A DNA stretch of 15,411 nucleotides from CAYIYO01 sp964367715. Lineage in GTDB: Bacteria > Chlamydiota > Chlamydiia > Chlamydiales > Criblamydiaceae. The position numbers and the translations under genes are program-made. Of the stretch, positions 1 through 8,949 are shown one piece after another (the stretch's first letter is position 1; each line of letters starts with the position of its first letter). The notes under the pieces were generated by a model. The model had not been told where the DNA came from, did not search any database, and saw only the letters and a program-made list of their open reading frames with translations. The DNA lies in contig CAYIYO010000045.1 of assembly GCA_964367715.1 (NCBI GenBank), forward strand, positions 1 through 15,411, written 5' to 3'.

Positions 1-30
1 TAACGATTATAGGCGACTGCGTGACATAGT

Positions 31-47
31 AACTGCTTCGCAGTTTT
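31..47. other. Small hairpin at the window edge
   Basis: AACTGC (31-36), a 3-nt loop and GCAGTT (40-45) form a perfect 6-bp stem followed by TTTT on the + strand. It lies 3' of the stop of the minus-strand gene at 78. Read in that gene's direction it has no T tail, so it would suit a + strand transcript arriving from outside the window. It is short and only weakly supported as a terminator. Bases 1-77 show no other feature. Confidence 0.25.
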
Positions 48-77
48 GGAATGCAGGCGGCCTCGACTTTAGCATTG

Positions 78-1430
78 CTAGTCAGAAGCAGTCTGCAACG
101 CACGCTGGACAGGGGTGATCTCCTTCATCGCCGCATTAAGGGCATGAACCCAATTCGTCAAACGATCGGTATCTGGCATACTTCCCACATACTTGAGCAA
201 CGTCTGCGCAAAATCGACTTGCTTTTCATTGGGAATGGAATCCAATATTCCCCTTAACTCGCTCAATAGCTCAGCACGATTGTCTCCTGTCGGAATATCT
301 GTTGTTCCTGTCAAATACTCTTTAAGTTCTCTTTCCTGGAGCGTTCCTCCTTCGACCTTAACAAAGAGCATCACCGCATTCAACAAAGCGAAAGATTTAA
401 CTAACGCAACAGCAACTTGAAGTTGATCCCACGGCATCTGAGCAACCCCTGACGCATTTTTTAATAGTTCCCCTTCGATATATCCAGGGGTTCTTACTTT
501 TTCTAACATCTGGGTCGCAAATGCCGTTGCAAATGCAATGTCTTCCGGCTTTGTCGCCGCATTTCCCGCATTTCTAAGATACATATCAATCGTGGCATTT
601 TTTACCATGTCCATGACAAATAAATTAATTGTGAGCAGTGTCTGGTCTTGAAAGACGTTAGGCAACGGAAGCATCGCAGGTCTCACCTGATCAGCGATCG
701 GGTTCACGCCAATCTGACTACTCAGTTCTACAGAAGGAATCATCAATTGCTGCACACCCGGAGAAATGACCAATGTTTGCATCACCATCAAAGGAAGAAC
801 AGCTTTTGCCAAATCGGAATTTTGTAGTGCTGGATCATTAGAGACCGAAAGATAATGGTCCACAATACGGTGTGCGATATTACCGACTTCGTCTGCTCTT
901 CTTGGTGTCGACAACGTCGCCAAATAGGTCATGTAGTTAGCCGCATCTTTGATGTGCGGATTGTCCGCTTGCAACGGCACAGCCGATTCTTTTTCTATCT
1001 CTTGTCTCAAGACTTGATCTTTTAAACGCGTCGTCTGCTCTTGGTTATTGCGCTGCTGTGTTTTTAGGGCATCTTCGCGCTGCATCTCCGCCTGCATCTG
1101 CTCATTCGCTATCCACGCATCCAACATCTTATTTACGATGTCATGCTGCGTGCTACTCATGGAAGCAACAAAGCCATCGACTTGTGCCTTAGAAAATTGG
1201 CCGTTCGCTCCAATATTATCAAATAAACTGGCCAAAGGAAACTGGCCAAGCATCGGATAGCTCGCAATCAAATTTATGATCAGTCGATCAAGCTCACTCT
1301 TAGACAATGAAGAAATAAACTGTTCTTCAACAACAGGACCACTATCTCCGCTAGGAACGATGGTTTCTGGAGCATCCCCGCCATTAATATTAAATCCAAT
1401 ATTGCCGCCGACATTAGGATCGATCCCCAT
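78..1430 (-). CDS. Hypothetical protein, about 450 aa, glycine-rich N-terminus and helical middle
   Basis: I do not recognise this protein. The reading frame opens with GTG at 1439, but the better start is ATG at 1430: AGGTGG (1436-1441) sits 5 nt upstream as a good ribosome binding site and overlaps that GTG. The first 35 residues are rich in Gly, Asn and Pro, with no signal peptide. Residues of about 97-150 are rich in Gln, Glu, Lys and Arg and look like a long helix or coiled coil. The C-terminal two thirds are alternating hydrophobic and polar helices (for example the Leu/Val/Met-rich stretch near 215-235), with no convincing membrane anchor. It is divergent from the metal genes and ends in TAG at 78. 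The polar N-terminus with helical body would fit a secreted or type III-associated chlamydial protein, but that is only inference. Reality of the gene is well supported; function is unknown. Confidence 0.8.
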   Translation of the reverse strand: MGIDPNVGGNIGFNINGGDAPETIVPSGDSGPVVEEQFISSLSKSELDRLIINLIASYPMLGQFPLASLFDNIGANGQFSKAQVDGFVASMSSTQHDIVNKMLDAWIANEQMQAEMQREDALKTQQRNNQEQTTRLKDQVLRQEIEKESAVPLQADNPHIKDAANYMTYLATLSTPRRADEVGNIAHRIVDHYLSVSNDPALQNSDLAKAVLPLMVMQTLVISPGVQQLMIPSVELSSQIGVNPIADQVRPAMLPLPNVFQDQTLLTINLFVMDMVKNATIDMYLRNAGNAATKPEDIAFATAFATQMLEKVRTPGYIEGELLKNASGVAQMPWDQLQVAVALVKSFALLNAVMLFVKVEGGTLQERELKEYLTGTTDIPTGDNRAELLSELRGILDSIPNEKQVDFAQTLLKYVGSMPDTDRLTNWVHALNAAMKEITPVQRALQTASD

Positions 1431-1615
1431 AATTACCACCTAGTTGCATTTATAATAAAAAATAATTCTCTCTTTCTTTATTATATCAATTAATTATTTA
1501 ATTTTCATCTCGATATAAACTCTCAAACTACATTTATAATTTCTTTAAAAAACAAAAATAAAATGCTTTTTTCTTCCTCTCAATTCGGTTATATTGGAGC
1601 AGCGGGAGAACACTT
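1431..1615. promoter_or_regulatory. Divergent AT-rich spacer with candidate promoters
   Basis: This very AT-rich spacer separates two genes that face away from each other, so both promoters should lie in it. On the + strand TATAAT at 1535-1540 is a good -10 for the gene at 1616, but no convincing -35 is found 16-18 bp upstream. On the minus strand a TATAAT-like -10 (about 1482-1487) precedes the gene starting at 1430, again with a poor -35. GGGAG at 1604-1608 is the ribosome binding site for the ATG at 1616. The -10 boxes are seen; their use is inferred. Confidence 0.35.
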
Positions 1616-2374
1616 ATGCCACATAGCCATTTCAAAGATAAAGAAGCCATCGCTCACGTCATCGAAGCCCACGCAAAAGGGATTTTGGCCTCTTCAGAAA
1701 TTCACGGAGCAGAACTTCCGGGACATATTTTCGCCGGCACCGACGCCGCAAAGGAAATGAGTCTCGCCCTTTCTTTTGTGTGGATTCTCACCTCATCCCT
1801 AAATATCCCTTCAAAATCCATTACCATCGTTTTATTTATTTTCACCCTCGCATGGCTTCTATGGAAAACAGGAAGAAGCGCCTTGCTAGGATGGGCACGT
1901 CTCGAACGTCTCCACCGCGTGGTCGAACAAGAAAAGTGGGAAATCGAACACAACCGCGAACAAGAACGCGAAGAACTCACTGCGCTCTACCACGCCAAAG
2001 GATTTGAAGGAAAACTCCTGGAAGATGTCATGGACGTCCTCATGGCTGACGGCGACCGTCTCCTCAAAGTGATGGTGGAAGAGGAACTCGGTCTCTCTCT
2101 TGAAAGTCACGAACACCCACTCAAACAATCGCTAGGAGCCTTAATCGGTTCTCTCAGCGCCGCCTTTCTTTGTTTTGGCTTCCTCTTCCTCATTCCACAA
2201 AAAGGAATCCTTCTCGCCACATTACTCACGCTAGCAATTGCAACAGGGGTCGCCACAAAATACGAACAAAATCGTCTGATCCCCGCCATCGTCTGGAACA
2301 TCGCCCTAGGCCTCTTTTCGTTCGGTACTTTATACTTTTTACTCGTTTTCTTTTTTGGAATCTCTCTATTATGA
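1616..2374 (+). CDS. VIT1/CCC1-like membrane protein (putative Fe/Mn transporter family)
   Basis: A 252-residue integral membrane protein resembling the VIT1/CCC1 family, whose characterised members move Fe2+ or Mn2+ across membranes. A charged helical domain at about 95-165 carries many Glu residues (EQEREEL at 115-121, GFEGKLLEDVMDVL at 129-142, EEELGL at 155-160). It matches the layout of the cytosolic metal-binding domain that follows transmembrane helix 2 in this family. Hydrophobic segments lie near 48-62, 67-84, 173-194, 198-213 and 223-247. The N-terminal part is less typical than the second half. The start ATG has GGGAG 7 nt upstream. The stop overlaps the start of the P-type ATPase by 4 bp (ATGA), so the two are translationally coupled and probably work on the same metal. 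Family assignment is fairly secure; the metal and direction of transport are inferred. Confidence 0.72.
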   Translation: MPHSHFKDKEAIAHVIEAHAKGILASSEIHGAELPGHIFAGTDAAKEMSLALSFVWILTSSLNIPSKSITIVLFIFTLAWLLWKTGRSALLGWARLERLHRVVEQEKWEIEHNREQEREELTALYHAKGFEGKLLEDVMDVLMADGDRLLKVMVEEELGLSLESHEHPLKQSLGALIGSLSAAFLCFGFLFLIPQKGILLATLLTLAIATGVATKYEQNRLIPAIVWNIALGLFSFGTLYFLLVFFFGISLL

Positions 2375-4382
2375 CCTTTGCCAACATCAAAACAGAAGCC
2401 GCCACTCCCCACACCATGCATCCCGTCGTTTTCTCCGAATTTTTTGACATGGGACTCGACGAAGCAGTCAGCCCTTTCATTACGACCACTTCGCGCAGAT
2501 GGGGAATCAACCTGCCTCTAAAAGGAGCCTTCCTTTCGACAGGTCTTCTCATCCTTTCTTTTATCTTATCGTTCTATCCAGCCCTCATGCCCTTCTCCTA
2601 TATCGCACTGATGGGCGTTTACTTTTTTGCAGGGATCCCCTTCCTCATCGAATCGATCGAAGACATCCTCAACCTCGACATCAATATCGACGTCCTCATG
2701 TCCCTCGCCGCATTCTCTTCAGTAATGATCGGAAGCGGAATGGAAGGCGGCCTCCTTCTCGTCCTATTTGCAATCTCCGGCGCCATGGAAGAAGCGGTGA
2801 CTGGAAAAGCAAAAAGCGCCATCAGCAGTCTCAACAAAATGTCTCCGACAACAGCTCTGGTTCTCAACGACGATGGTACGCTCCACGAACGCAGCGTAAA
2901 AGACATAAAAATTGGGGCCAAAATTTTAGTCCGCGCAGGCCAACTTGTCCCTCTCGACGGAAAAGTCATCGAAGGTACCTCCTCAATCAATATGGTCCAT
3001 CTCACCGGCGAAAATCTTCCTGTCACAAAAAAACCGGGCGATACTGTTCCTTCCGGCGGCCGCAACCTGGAAGGGGTTCTTCTCCTTGAAGTGACCCTCA
3101 CCAGTAACGACTCGACTCTATCAAAAATTATCGCGCTCGTGACACAAGCACAGGAAGCTCGCCCGATGCTCCAACGCTGGTTCGATAAGCTAAGCAATAC
3201 TTACGCTCTCACCATCATCGGCGCCGCATTCGTCCTCTCTCTCTCCATGCCCTACTTTCTCAACATCCCTTTCCTCGGAATGGAAGGCTCTCTCTACCGC
3301 TCGCTCGCCTTCCTCATCGCTGCTTCCCCTTGCGCCCTAATCATCGCCCTCCCCATCGCCTACCTAAGTGCCATCAGCGCATGCGCCAACAAAGGAATTC
3401 TTCTTAAAGGAGGCATCACTCTCGACGCCCTCGCCAGCTGCACCGCCATCGCCTTTGACAAGACCGGAACACTCACCACAGGCCTCCTAAAATGCACACA
3501 AATCGAGCCTCTCACCTCCGGCGACGTCAACCAAGCACTACGCACAGCCTTTGCCATGGAACGCAATGCGGTCCACCCAATCGCACAAGCCCTCAATCGC
3601 TACGCAGAAGAACAAAAAATTTCTCCTCAACCTCTTCTCTCCTTTAAATCCATTCCAGGATACGGTCTCGAAGCCACTATCAACCAAAATGGAAAAGAAG
3701 TTTCCGCCGCCATCGGCCACATCGAATTTCTCTCGTCAAAAATCGATCCGAAAAGCGCAGAACTCCTCCAAGAACGCGCCAAAAAAGCACAAGCCGCGGG
3801 CCAACTCGTTGCCGCGCTCTCGATCGATACGGACATCTTCCTCTTCCATTTCGAAGACACTCCTCGCCCCCACATCAAAGAAGTTTTGCACGCATTAAAG
3901 AAAAAACTTAACCTCCAACTCCTAATGCTCACCGGCGACCACGAAGATAATGCCCGCAAAATTGCACAAGAGATGGATCTAGACGAATACTACGCAAACC
4001 TACGTCCGGAAGATAAACTCCACTACGTCACTCAACTTTCAAAAGAAAAAGGCCTCGCAATGGTCGGTGACGGCATCAACGATGCCCCCGCTCTCGCCCG
4101 CGCCACGGTCGGTATCTGCATGGGAAAAATCGGCAGCACCGCCGCCATCGATGCCGCAGACGTCGTCCTCCTCAACGACAACATCGAACTCCTCGAATGG
4201 CTCTTACAAAAGTCGACTCAAACACGTCGCATCGTGAAACAAAACCTCTCTCTTGCTACGATAGCGATCCTCTTCGCCAGCATCCCCGCCCTCGCAGGAT
4301 TGGTGCCTCTCTGGGTCGCAGTGGTGCTTCACGAGGGTGGAACGGTGCTCGTGGGTCTCAATGGATTGCGCCTCCTCCGTAA
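2371..4382 (+). CDS. P1B-type metal-transporting ATPase, P1B-4-like, 3' end lost in gap
   Basis: At least 670 residues of a heavy-metal P-type ATPase. From the ATG at 2371 the landmarks are: actuator-domain TGE at 212-214, membrane metal site SPC at 319-321, phosphorylation motif DKTGT starting at D363, nucleotide-binding HP at 402-403, MLTGD at 519-523, hinge GDGINDAP at 566-573, and HEGGT at 654-658 in the last helix. SPC (instead of CPC) together with HEGxT is the signature of the P1B-4 subgroup, whose characterised members export Co, Fe or Zn. A ZntA-type Cd/Zn pump would have CPC. There is no N-terminal HMA domain, also typical of P1B-4. A longer reading to 2170 is unlikely: it lies inside the upstream gene, and the ATGA overlap gives a coupled start. 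The last readable codon is LLR at 4378-4380, at the usual C-terminus of the family, so only a few residues should be missing. Confidence 0.9.
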
Positions 4383-4482
4383 NNNNNNNNNNNNNNNNNN
4401 NNNNNNNNNNNNNNNNNNNNNNNNNNNNNNNNNNNNNNNNNNNNNNNNNNNNNNNNNNNNNNNNNNNNNNNNNNNNNNNNNN
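4383..4482. other. Assembly gap of 100 Ns
   Basis: Exactly 100 unknown bases, the conventional filler for a gap of unknown size. The 3' end of the ATPase, any terminator and possibly further genes are hidden here. A TGA directly behind the gap (4483-4485) must not be taken as the ATPase stop. The true distance between the ATPase and the glutamate dehydrogenase is unknown. Confidence 0.98.
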
Positions 4483-4549
4483 TGATATCTCTGTGGGCTC
4501 TGTGGTAATAAAAAAATCAAATAATCACAAACTACTTAAAATCATAAAC

Positions 4550-4579
4550 TTACAGCATAATTGCATATAACCCGATAAT
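4550..4579 (+). promoter_or_regulatory. Candidate promoter for the glutamate dehydrogenase
   Basis: TTACAG (4550-4555), an 18-bp spacer and GATAAT (4574-4579) form a plausible housekeeping-sigma promoter about 65 bp before the ATG at 4646. The rest of 4483-4645 is AT-rich, with AAGG at 4634-4637 as the ribosome binding site. Only moderate agreement with consensus; not tested against alternatives. Confidence 0.35.
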
Positions 4580-4645
4580 TTGCGATAGTGAAAGTAAGAA
4601 GTTATTTTAATTCTAATTCGTCGATTTACTCACAAGGTAACGATT

Positions 4646-7600
4646 ATGTTTCAAAAAGATGGAAATAATGTCACAAACGATCGTCTTCTCGAAACGATAG
4701 AAAAAGAAAGTAAAAAATTTCAACACCACTACACCTGGCTAGAAAAAGCCATGCCGCCTCTCTTCTTCGAAGAGGTCGACCTCGACAATATCATGCTCAT
4801 CGCCCACAGTTTAATGGGATTTAAGCTCCAAGAACACTTCTCGACCATTCACCTCAAACGTGCCGCCATTGTCATCTGTCTCGACAGTGCCGACGCGGAC
4901 CTCCGGATCCTCAAAGACTATGCTCTCTACGGAATCAAACACTACCAAGCCTACGTCTCTCACGAGCCCTTTCCCGGAACAAAAGCGCCGATCCGCATCG
5001 CCACCATCTTCTTCACCGAGGCATTAGAAGCAGTCGAGCCACCTCTTCCTCTCGAACAAAAAGAAGACCTTCGTCGTATCCTCAAAGAGCGTAATCCAAC
5101 ATTTAACGACACTGAGTTTGATGCCCTTATTTCCAAGATCAGTCCACGCTTCCTCCGCTCTCTAAACGTCAACCGCTTGACACTTGCCCTAGAAATGTTT
5201 TTCCGCGCACGCACACGCGACAACTGTCAGTACGAAGTTCGCTACAACGAAGACTGGAAAGAAACCGGCGCCCCTTCCATGCAAATTGTCCTCGCCTGGC
5301 GTAACTGTCCCAAACACAACTTCCTCTACCGTCTCGCCCGTACAGTCTACCGCCATAATCTCGTCATGAAGCGTGTCAATGCGACCTATATCGATCCCTA
5401 CAGCCACCGCAACGTCCTCATCATGTCCCTCGGTCTCCACAGCAGCGACGGCAGAGCCGCATGGGATGTTGCCGACATTCCCGACTTCCTACGCGAACTT
5501 GTCACCGTAAAATACTTTGCCAGCTTCGACATGATCGACGAACGTCTTGTGAGCAAGGGCTACGTCACAGGTACAATGGGGAACTTTTTACGCGCCATGG
5601 TGAGCTTTATCCACCAGTCGCTCGTGCACATCGATTCGAATCTCTACACAATAGAAAACATCGAAGAAGGCATCTGTCGCCATCCTGAACTCGCCTCTCA
5701 GCTATGTTCTGCATTCAAATTTAAATTTGATCCTCACAACTACGACTACCAAACATACCTGGACAGTCGCGACCGTTTCATGGAAGATCTAAAAGAACTC
5801 GATACAGGTCAAGAAGAGAACGACATGCGCCGCAAAAATATTCTACGCATGGGAATGAGCTTCATCCACAACACGCTAAAAACAAATTTCTACCGTCTTA
5901 ACTTCACCGCCTTCAGCTTCCGCCTCAATCCGGCCTACCTTAACGACATCCCTTTCGATCGTCACGTAAAATTTCCAGTATTGCCTTACGGGATCTTCTT
6001 CATCAAAGGAATGCATTTCATCGGATTCCATATCCGCTTCAAAGACCTCTCGCGCGGCGGTCTCCGCACGGTGATCCCCAACCAAATTGAACACGTGGTC
6101 CATGAACGCAACAATGTCTTTTCCGAATGCTACAACCTAGCCCTCACCCAACATTATAAAAACAAAGACATCCCCGAAGGCGGAGCCAAAGGCGTTCTTT
6201 TCCTACAACCATTCAGCCGCTTAGAATCCGAATCTCTCATCCTCAAACGAGAAATGGAAGCCACAGAAAAAGAACCGGATGAAATTGAAGAAAAACTCGA
6301 ACTCTTCCGCGGCGAACAAAAAGACGAATTCCTCTACCAAGCCCAACGCTCCTATATCGAAAGTCTTCTCTCCATCGTCAACTGTAACCCCGACGGCACC
6401 ATCCGCGCCAAATACATCATCGACTACTGGAAACGTCCGGAATACCTCTATCTAGGTCCGGACGAAAATATGCACGACTGCATGATCGAATGGATCGCCG
6501 ACTTCAGCAAAAAATACAACTACAAACCTGGCAGCGCCTTCATCTCAGGAAAACCCGGAACAGGGATCAATCACAAAGAATACGGCGTTACCTCTCTAGG
6601 TGTCAACGTCTACATGGACACGATCCTCCGCTTTCTCGGCATCGACCCCGACAAAGAAACATTCACTGTCAAGCTCTCCGGAGGCCCGGACGGCGACGTT
6701 GCCGGCAACCAAATGAAAAATCTCCACAAATACTACCGCAACACAGCAAAAGTCGTCGCCATCACCGACGTCTCAGGAACGATACGCGATCCGGAAGGTC
6801 TCGACCTCGACATCCTGGCCCAGCTCTGCAAAGAAGGAAAACCACTAAAATTCTATCCTCCGGAAAAGCTACATGATGGCGGTTTCCTCCTCAACCGTCA
6901 CGAAAGGCGCTCCCCCTCCGCCCTCACACAACAAACACTGTGCTGGCGTAAAAATAACGGAAAACTGATCGAAGACTGGATTTCCGGTAGCGAAATGAAT
7001 CAACTCTTCCGCAATAACATCCACGAAACCCCCGCCGATATCTTCATCCCCGCCGGCGGCAGGCCCCGCACTCTCAATGCCTCCAACACTGAAGACTACC
7101 TCGATGAGCGCGGAAAACCCACCTCGAAAGCAATCATCGAAGGCGCCAATCTCTATCTCACACAAGACGCTCGTCGCTTCCTCGAAGAAAAAGGCTGTCT
7201 GATCATCAAAGACAGCTCCGCAAATAAAACAGGGGTCATCTGCTCCTCGTTCGAAATCCTCTGCGGTCTCACCCTAGGAGAAAAACAGTTCATCCAACAC
7301 AAAGCAACGCTAGTCGGAGAAATCCTCGACCGTCTAAAAGAATGTGCCGCAAACGAAGCGAATCTCCTTCTGCGCACCTATAAAACCTCGGGAACGCCTC
7401 TGACTCAAATCTCTGCCATGATCTCTGACCGGATCAACCAATACACCTATGAACTACTCGACTACCTCGACCAAATTCCATTAGTGAACGATCCCAATGA
7501 CCCTCTCATCGCCTGCTTCCTCAGCTACTGTCTCCCAACTCTCCGCACGCATTTTCAAAAAGAATTGTTACAGGAAATTCCGGAACATCATAAAAAAGCG

Positions 7601-7705
7601 ATCATTTCCGCCCACATCGCCGCCCACCTGGTCTACAAGCGCGGGCTGGAATGGACGCTTTCTATCGTCGATATTTTACCCATTTTACTTAGGGAAAAGG
7701 AGTAA
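4646..7705 (+). CDS. NAD-specific glutamate dehydrogenase, large (GDH-115-like) type
   Basis: A 1019-residue protein that converts L-glutamate and NAD+ to 2-oxoglutarate, NADH and ammonium, feeding amino-acid carbon into the TCA cycle in the cytosol. The catalytic domain is in the second half: SRGGLR, then PEGGAKG at 510-516 with K515 as the expected catalytic lysine. A Rossmann-type segment GGPDGDVAGN follows at 679-688, then IPAGGRPRTLN, IIEGANLYLT and DSSANKTGV. The long N-terminal half (about 480 residues) is the extra domain of the large NAD-GDH class. The length is close to yeast Gdh2 (about 1090) and much shorter than the GDH-180 class (about 1600), and unlike the 450-residue hexameric enzymes. 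AAGG sits 8 nt before the ATG. No terminator is visible behind it: the next operator starts 13 nt after the stop, so readthrough into the stress operon is possible. Family identification is strong. Confidence 0.93.
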   Translation: MFQKDGNNVTNDRLLETIEKESKKFQHHYTWLEKAMPPLFFEEVDLDNIMLIAHSLMGFKLQEHFSTIHLKRAAIVICLDSADADLRILKDYALYGIKHYQAYVSHEPFPGTKAPIRIATIFFTEALEAVEPPLPLEQKEDLRRILKERNPTFNDTEFDALISKISPRFLRSLNVNRLTLALEMFFRARTRDNCQYEVRYNEDWKETGAPSMQIVLAWRNCPKHNFLYRLARTVYRHNLVMKRVNATYIDPYSHRNVLIMSLGLHSSDGRAAWDVADIPDFLRELVTVKYFASFDMIDERLVSKGYVTGTMGNFLRAMVSFIHQSLVHIDSNLYTIENIEEGICRHPELASQLCSAFKFKFDPHNYDYQTYLDSRDRFMEDLKELDTGQEENDMRRKNILRMGMSFIHNTLKTNFYRLNFTAFSFRLNPAYLNDIPFDRHVKFPVLPYGIFFIKGMHFIGFHIRFKDLSRGGLRTVIPNQIEHVVHERNNVFSECYNLALTQHYKNKDIPEGGAKGVLFLQPFSRLESESLILKREMEATEKEPDEIEEKLELFRGEQKDEFLYQAQRSYIESLLSIVNCNPDGTIRAKYIIDYWKRPEYLYLGPDENMHDCMIEWIADFSKKYNYKPGSAFISGKPGTGINHKEYGVTSLGVNVYMDTILRFLGIDPDKETFTVKLSGGPDGDVAGNQMKNLHKYYRNTAKVVAITDVSGTIRDPEGLDLDILAQLCKEGKPLKFYPPEKLHDGGFLLNRHERRSPSALTQQTLCWRKNNGKLIEDWISGSEMNQLFRNNIHETPADIFIPAGGRPRTLNASNTEDYLDERGKPTSKAIIEGANLYLTQDARRFLEEKGCLIIKDSSANKTGVICSSFEILCGLTLGEKQFIQHKATLVGEILDRLKECAANEANLLLRTYKTSGTPLTQISAMISDRINQYTYELLDYLDQIPLVNDPNDPLIACFLSYCLPTLRTHFQKELLQEIPEHHKKAIISAHIAAHLVYKRGLEWTLSIVDILPILLREKE

Positions 7706-7717
7706 AAGTTCAAAATT

Positions 7718-7744
7718 TTAGCAATCATTTCATTTGACTGCTAA
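7718..7744 (+). promoter_or_regulatory. CIRCE operator (HrcA binding site)
   Basis: TTAGCAATC (7718-7726), 9-nt spacer, GACTGCTAA (7736-7744). Each arm differs from the CIRCE consensus (TTAGCACTC-N9-GAGTGCTAA) at one position, and the spacer length is exactly 9. It lies directly before the promoter of hrcA-grpE-dnaK, so HrcA made by the first gene represses its own operon. The position is upstream of the -35 box (6 bp between them). Confidence 0.95.
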
Positions 7745-7750
7745 ATTTAC

Positions 7751-7779
7751 TTGACTCCTTTTTCTCCACATTTTATAAT
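7751..7779 (+). promoter_or_regulatory. Housekeeping-sigma promoter of hrcA-grpE-dnaK
   Basis: TTGACT (7751-7756), a 17-bp spacer and TATAAT (7774-7779): 11 of 12 consensus positions with ideal spacing. The GTG of hrcA follows 21 nt after the -10, so the leader is very short. The ribosome binding site AAGGAG is at 7789-7794. The strength of the promoter fits a gene set kept down by a repressor (CIRCE next to it). Confidence 0.85.
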
Positions 7780-7800
7780 CAAAAGAATAAGGAGCACATC

Positions 7801-8934
7801 GTGAAAACTTTAACGCCTACTGTAGCAAAAAAAAGCTCGAAACAAGAACGCACACAAAACGTTCTCTTCGGACTCATCGAATTCTACATTAAAACAGGAA
7901 AACCTGTCGGCTCCAACACACTTAAAGAAGCCGGATTCGAAGAACTCAGCTCGGCAACCATTCGCAACTACTTCGCCGAACTCGAAGAAGAAGGCTATCT
8001 CCAACAACAACACACCTCCGGCGGCCGTATCCCCACCCCCGCTGCCTTCCGTCTCTACGCAGAAACAATGACGGGATCAACAGAAGTCGCTCCCCACGAA
8101 CACGCCCTACTCGAAAAACTACGTCTCCAAGAAACACGTCAAGTCGCCAGCTTCCTCCAAGAAGCCGCAGAAGCACTAAGCACGCTCGCCGACGCGCCCG
8201 TCTTTATGTCCGCCCCTCGCTTCGACCACGACTTCATCACGGCAATTAAAATGGTGCCTATCGACCTTCATCGCTGCGTCGCCGTCATGGTCACTGACTT
8301 CGGCGTCATCCAAAGCGAGGTATTCCATCTCAACAACAAGCTCTCCACCCACGGCGCAAAAAAGATCGAAGAATACTTCCACTTCCGTCTCACCGGCCAC
8401 GACAAACCCGACAATATCGACGCAGACCTGATCGAAATCGCAAAAACGCTCTACAACGAACTCTTCATCCGCTATGTCATCCGCTACTCCGCCTTCGTCG
8501 ACGAAGATGTCTACCGCACCGGATTCTCTAAACTACTCGCACATCCCGAATTTCACGATCCCAATATTCTCGCTCACAGCCTCGCTATCTTTGAAAATGC
8601 ACATACGGTCCGGCTCTTGCTAAGAGAATGTACAAAAACCAATCAGCCAAGTCTATGGATCTGCGACGATCTCTGCACCTACACAAATCTCAACCCGAAT
8701 TGCAGCGTGATTGCCGTCCCCTACTACATCAATAAACAACCAGTAGGCGCCATCGGCATCCTCGGACCTCTCCGTATGCCCTACCGGAACCTTTTCGGCC
8801 TCCTTCATGCTTTTTCTGAAAGCATCAGCGAAGCCCTCACCCGCAATATTTATAAATTTAAAATCGAATTTCGTCAGCCCAGCAACGAACCTCTCTTGAT
8901 TGAGGCGCCGCTACTGATAGAAAATAAACGTTAA
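7801..8934 (+). CDS. hrcA: Heat-inducible transcription repressor HrcA
   Basis: A 377-residue repressor that binds CIRCE and shuts off chaperone genes when free chaperone is plentiful. Residues of about 15-90 form the winged-helix DNA-binding domain (GKPVGSNTL at 33-41, SATIRNYFAELEEEGYL at 51-67, SGGRIPTPAAFRLY at 73-86). The rest is the GAF-like dimerisation core, including the family motif GAIGILGPLRMPY near the end. The start is GTG with AAGGAG 6 nt upstream. It is longer than Bacillus HrcA (about 343): some 20 residues follow the usual end. Chlamydial HrcA is known to carry an extra C-terminal region that tunes repression, and this tail is consistent with that. It is the first gene of the operon; its stop overlaps the AAGGAG of grpE. 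Confidence 0.97.
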   Translation: MKTLTPTVAKKSSKQERTQNVLFGLIEFYIKTGKPVGSNTLKEAGFEELSSATIRNYFAELEEEGYLQQQHTSGGRIPTPAAFRLYAETMTGSTEVAPHEHALLEKLRLQETRQVASFLQEAAEALSTLADAPVFMSAPRFDHDFITAIKMVPIDLHRCVAVMVTDFGVIQSEVFHLNNKLSTHGAKKIEEYFHFRLTGHDKPDNIDADLIEIAKTLYNELFIRYVIRYSAFVDEDVYRTGFSKLLAHPEFHDPNILAHSLAIFENAHTVRLLLRECTKTNQPSLWICDDLCTYTNLNPNCSVIAVPYYINKQPVGAIGILGPLRMPYRNLFGLLHAFSESISEALTRNIYKFKIEFRQPSNEPLLIEAPLLIENKR

Positions 8935-8949
8935 GGAGAAAACAACAAA

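Noticed and set aside
1431..1439. GTG at 1439 as start of the first minus-strand gene
   Set aside because: It overlaps the AGGTGG ribosome binding site that fits the ATG at 1430.
2170..2370. Longer ATPase start at 2170
   Set aside because: It lies wholly within the VIT-like gene, translates to a low-quality Arg/His-rich lead, and the ATGA overlap at 2371 gives a natural coupled start.
4483..4485. In-frame TGA after the N run as the ATPase stop
   Set aside because: The frame across a 100-N filler gap carries no information because the true gap length is unknown.
7734..7739. TTGACT inside CIRCE as a -35 box
   Set aside because: There is no -10 element 16-18 bp downstream, whereas TTGACT at 7751 has a perfect one.
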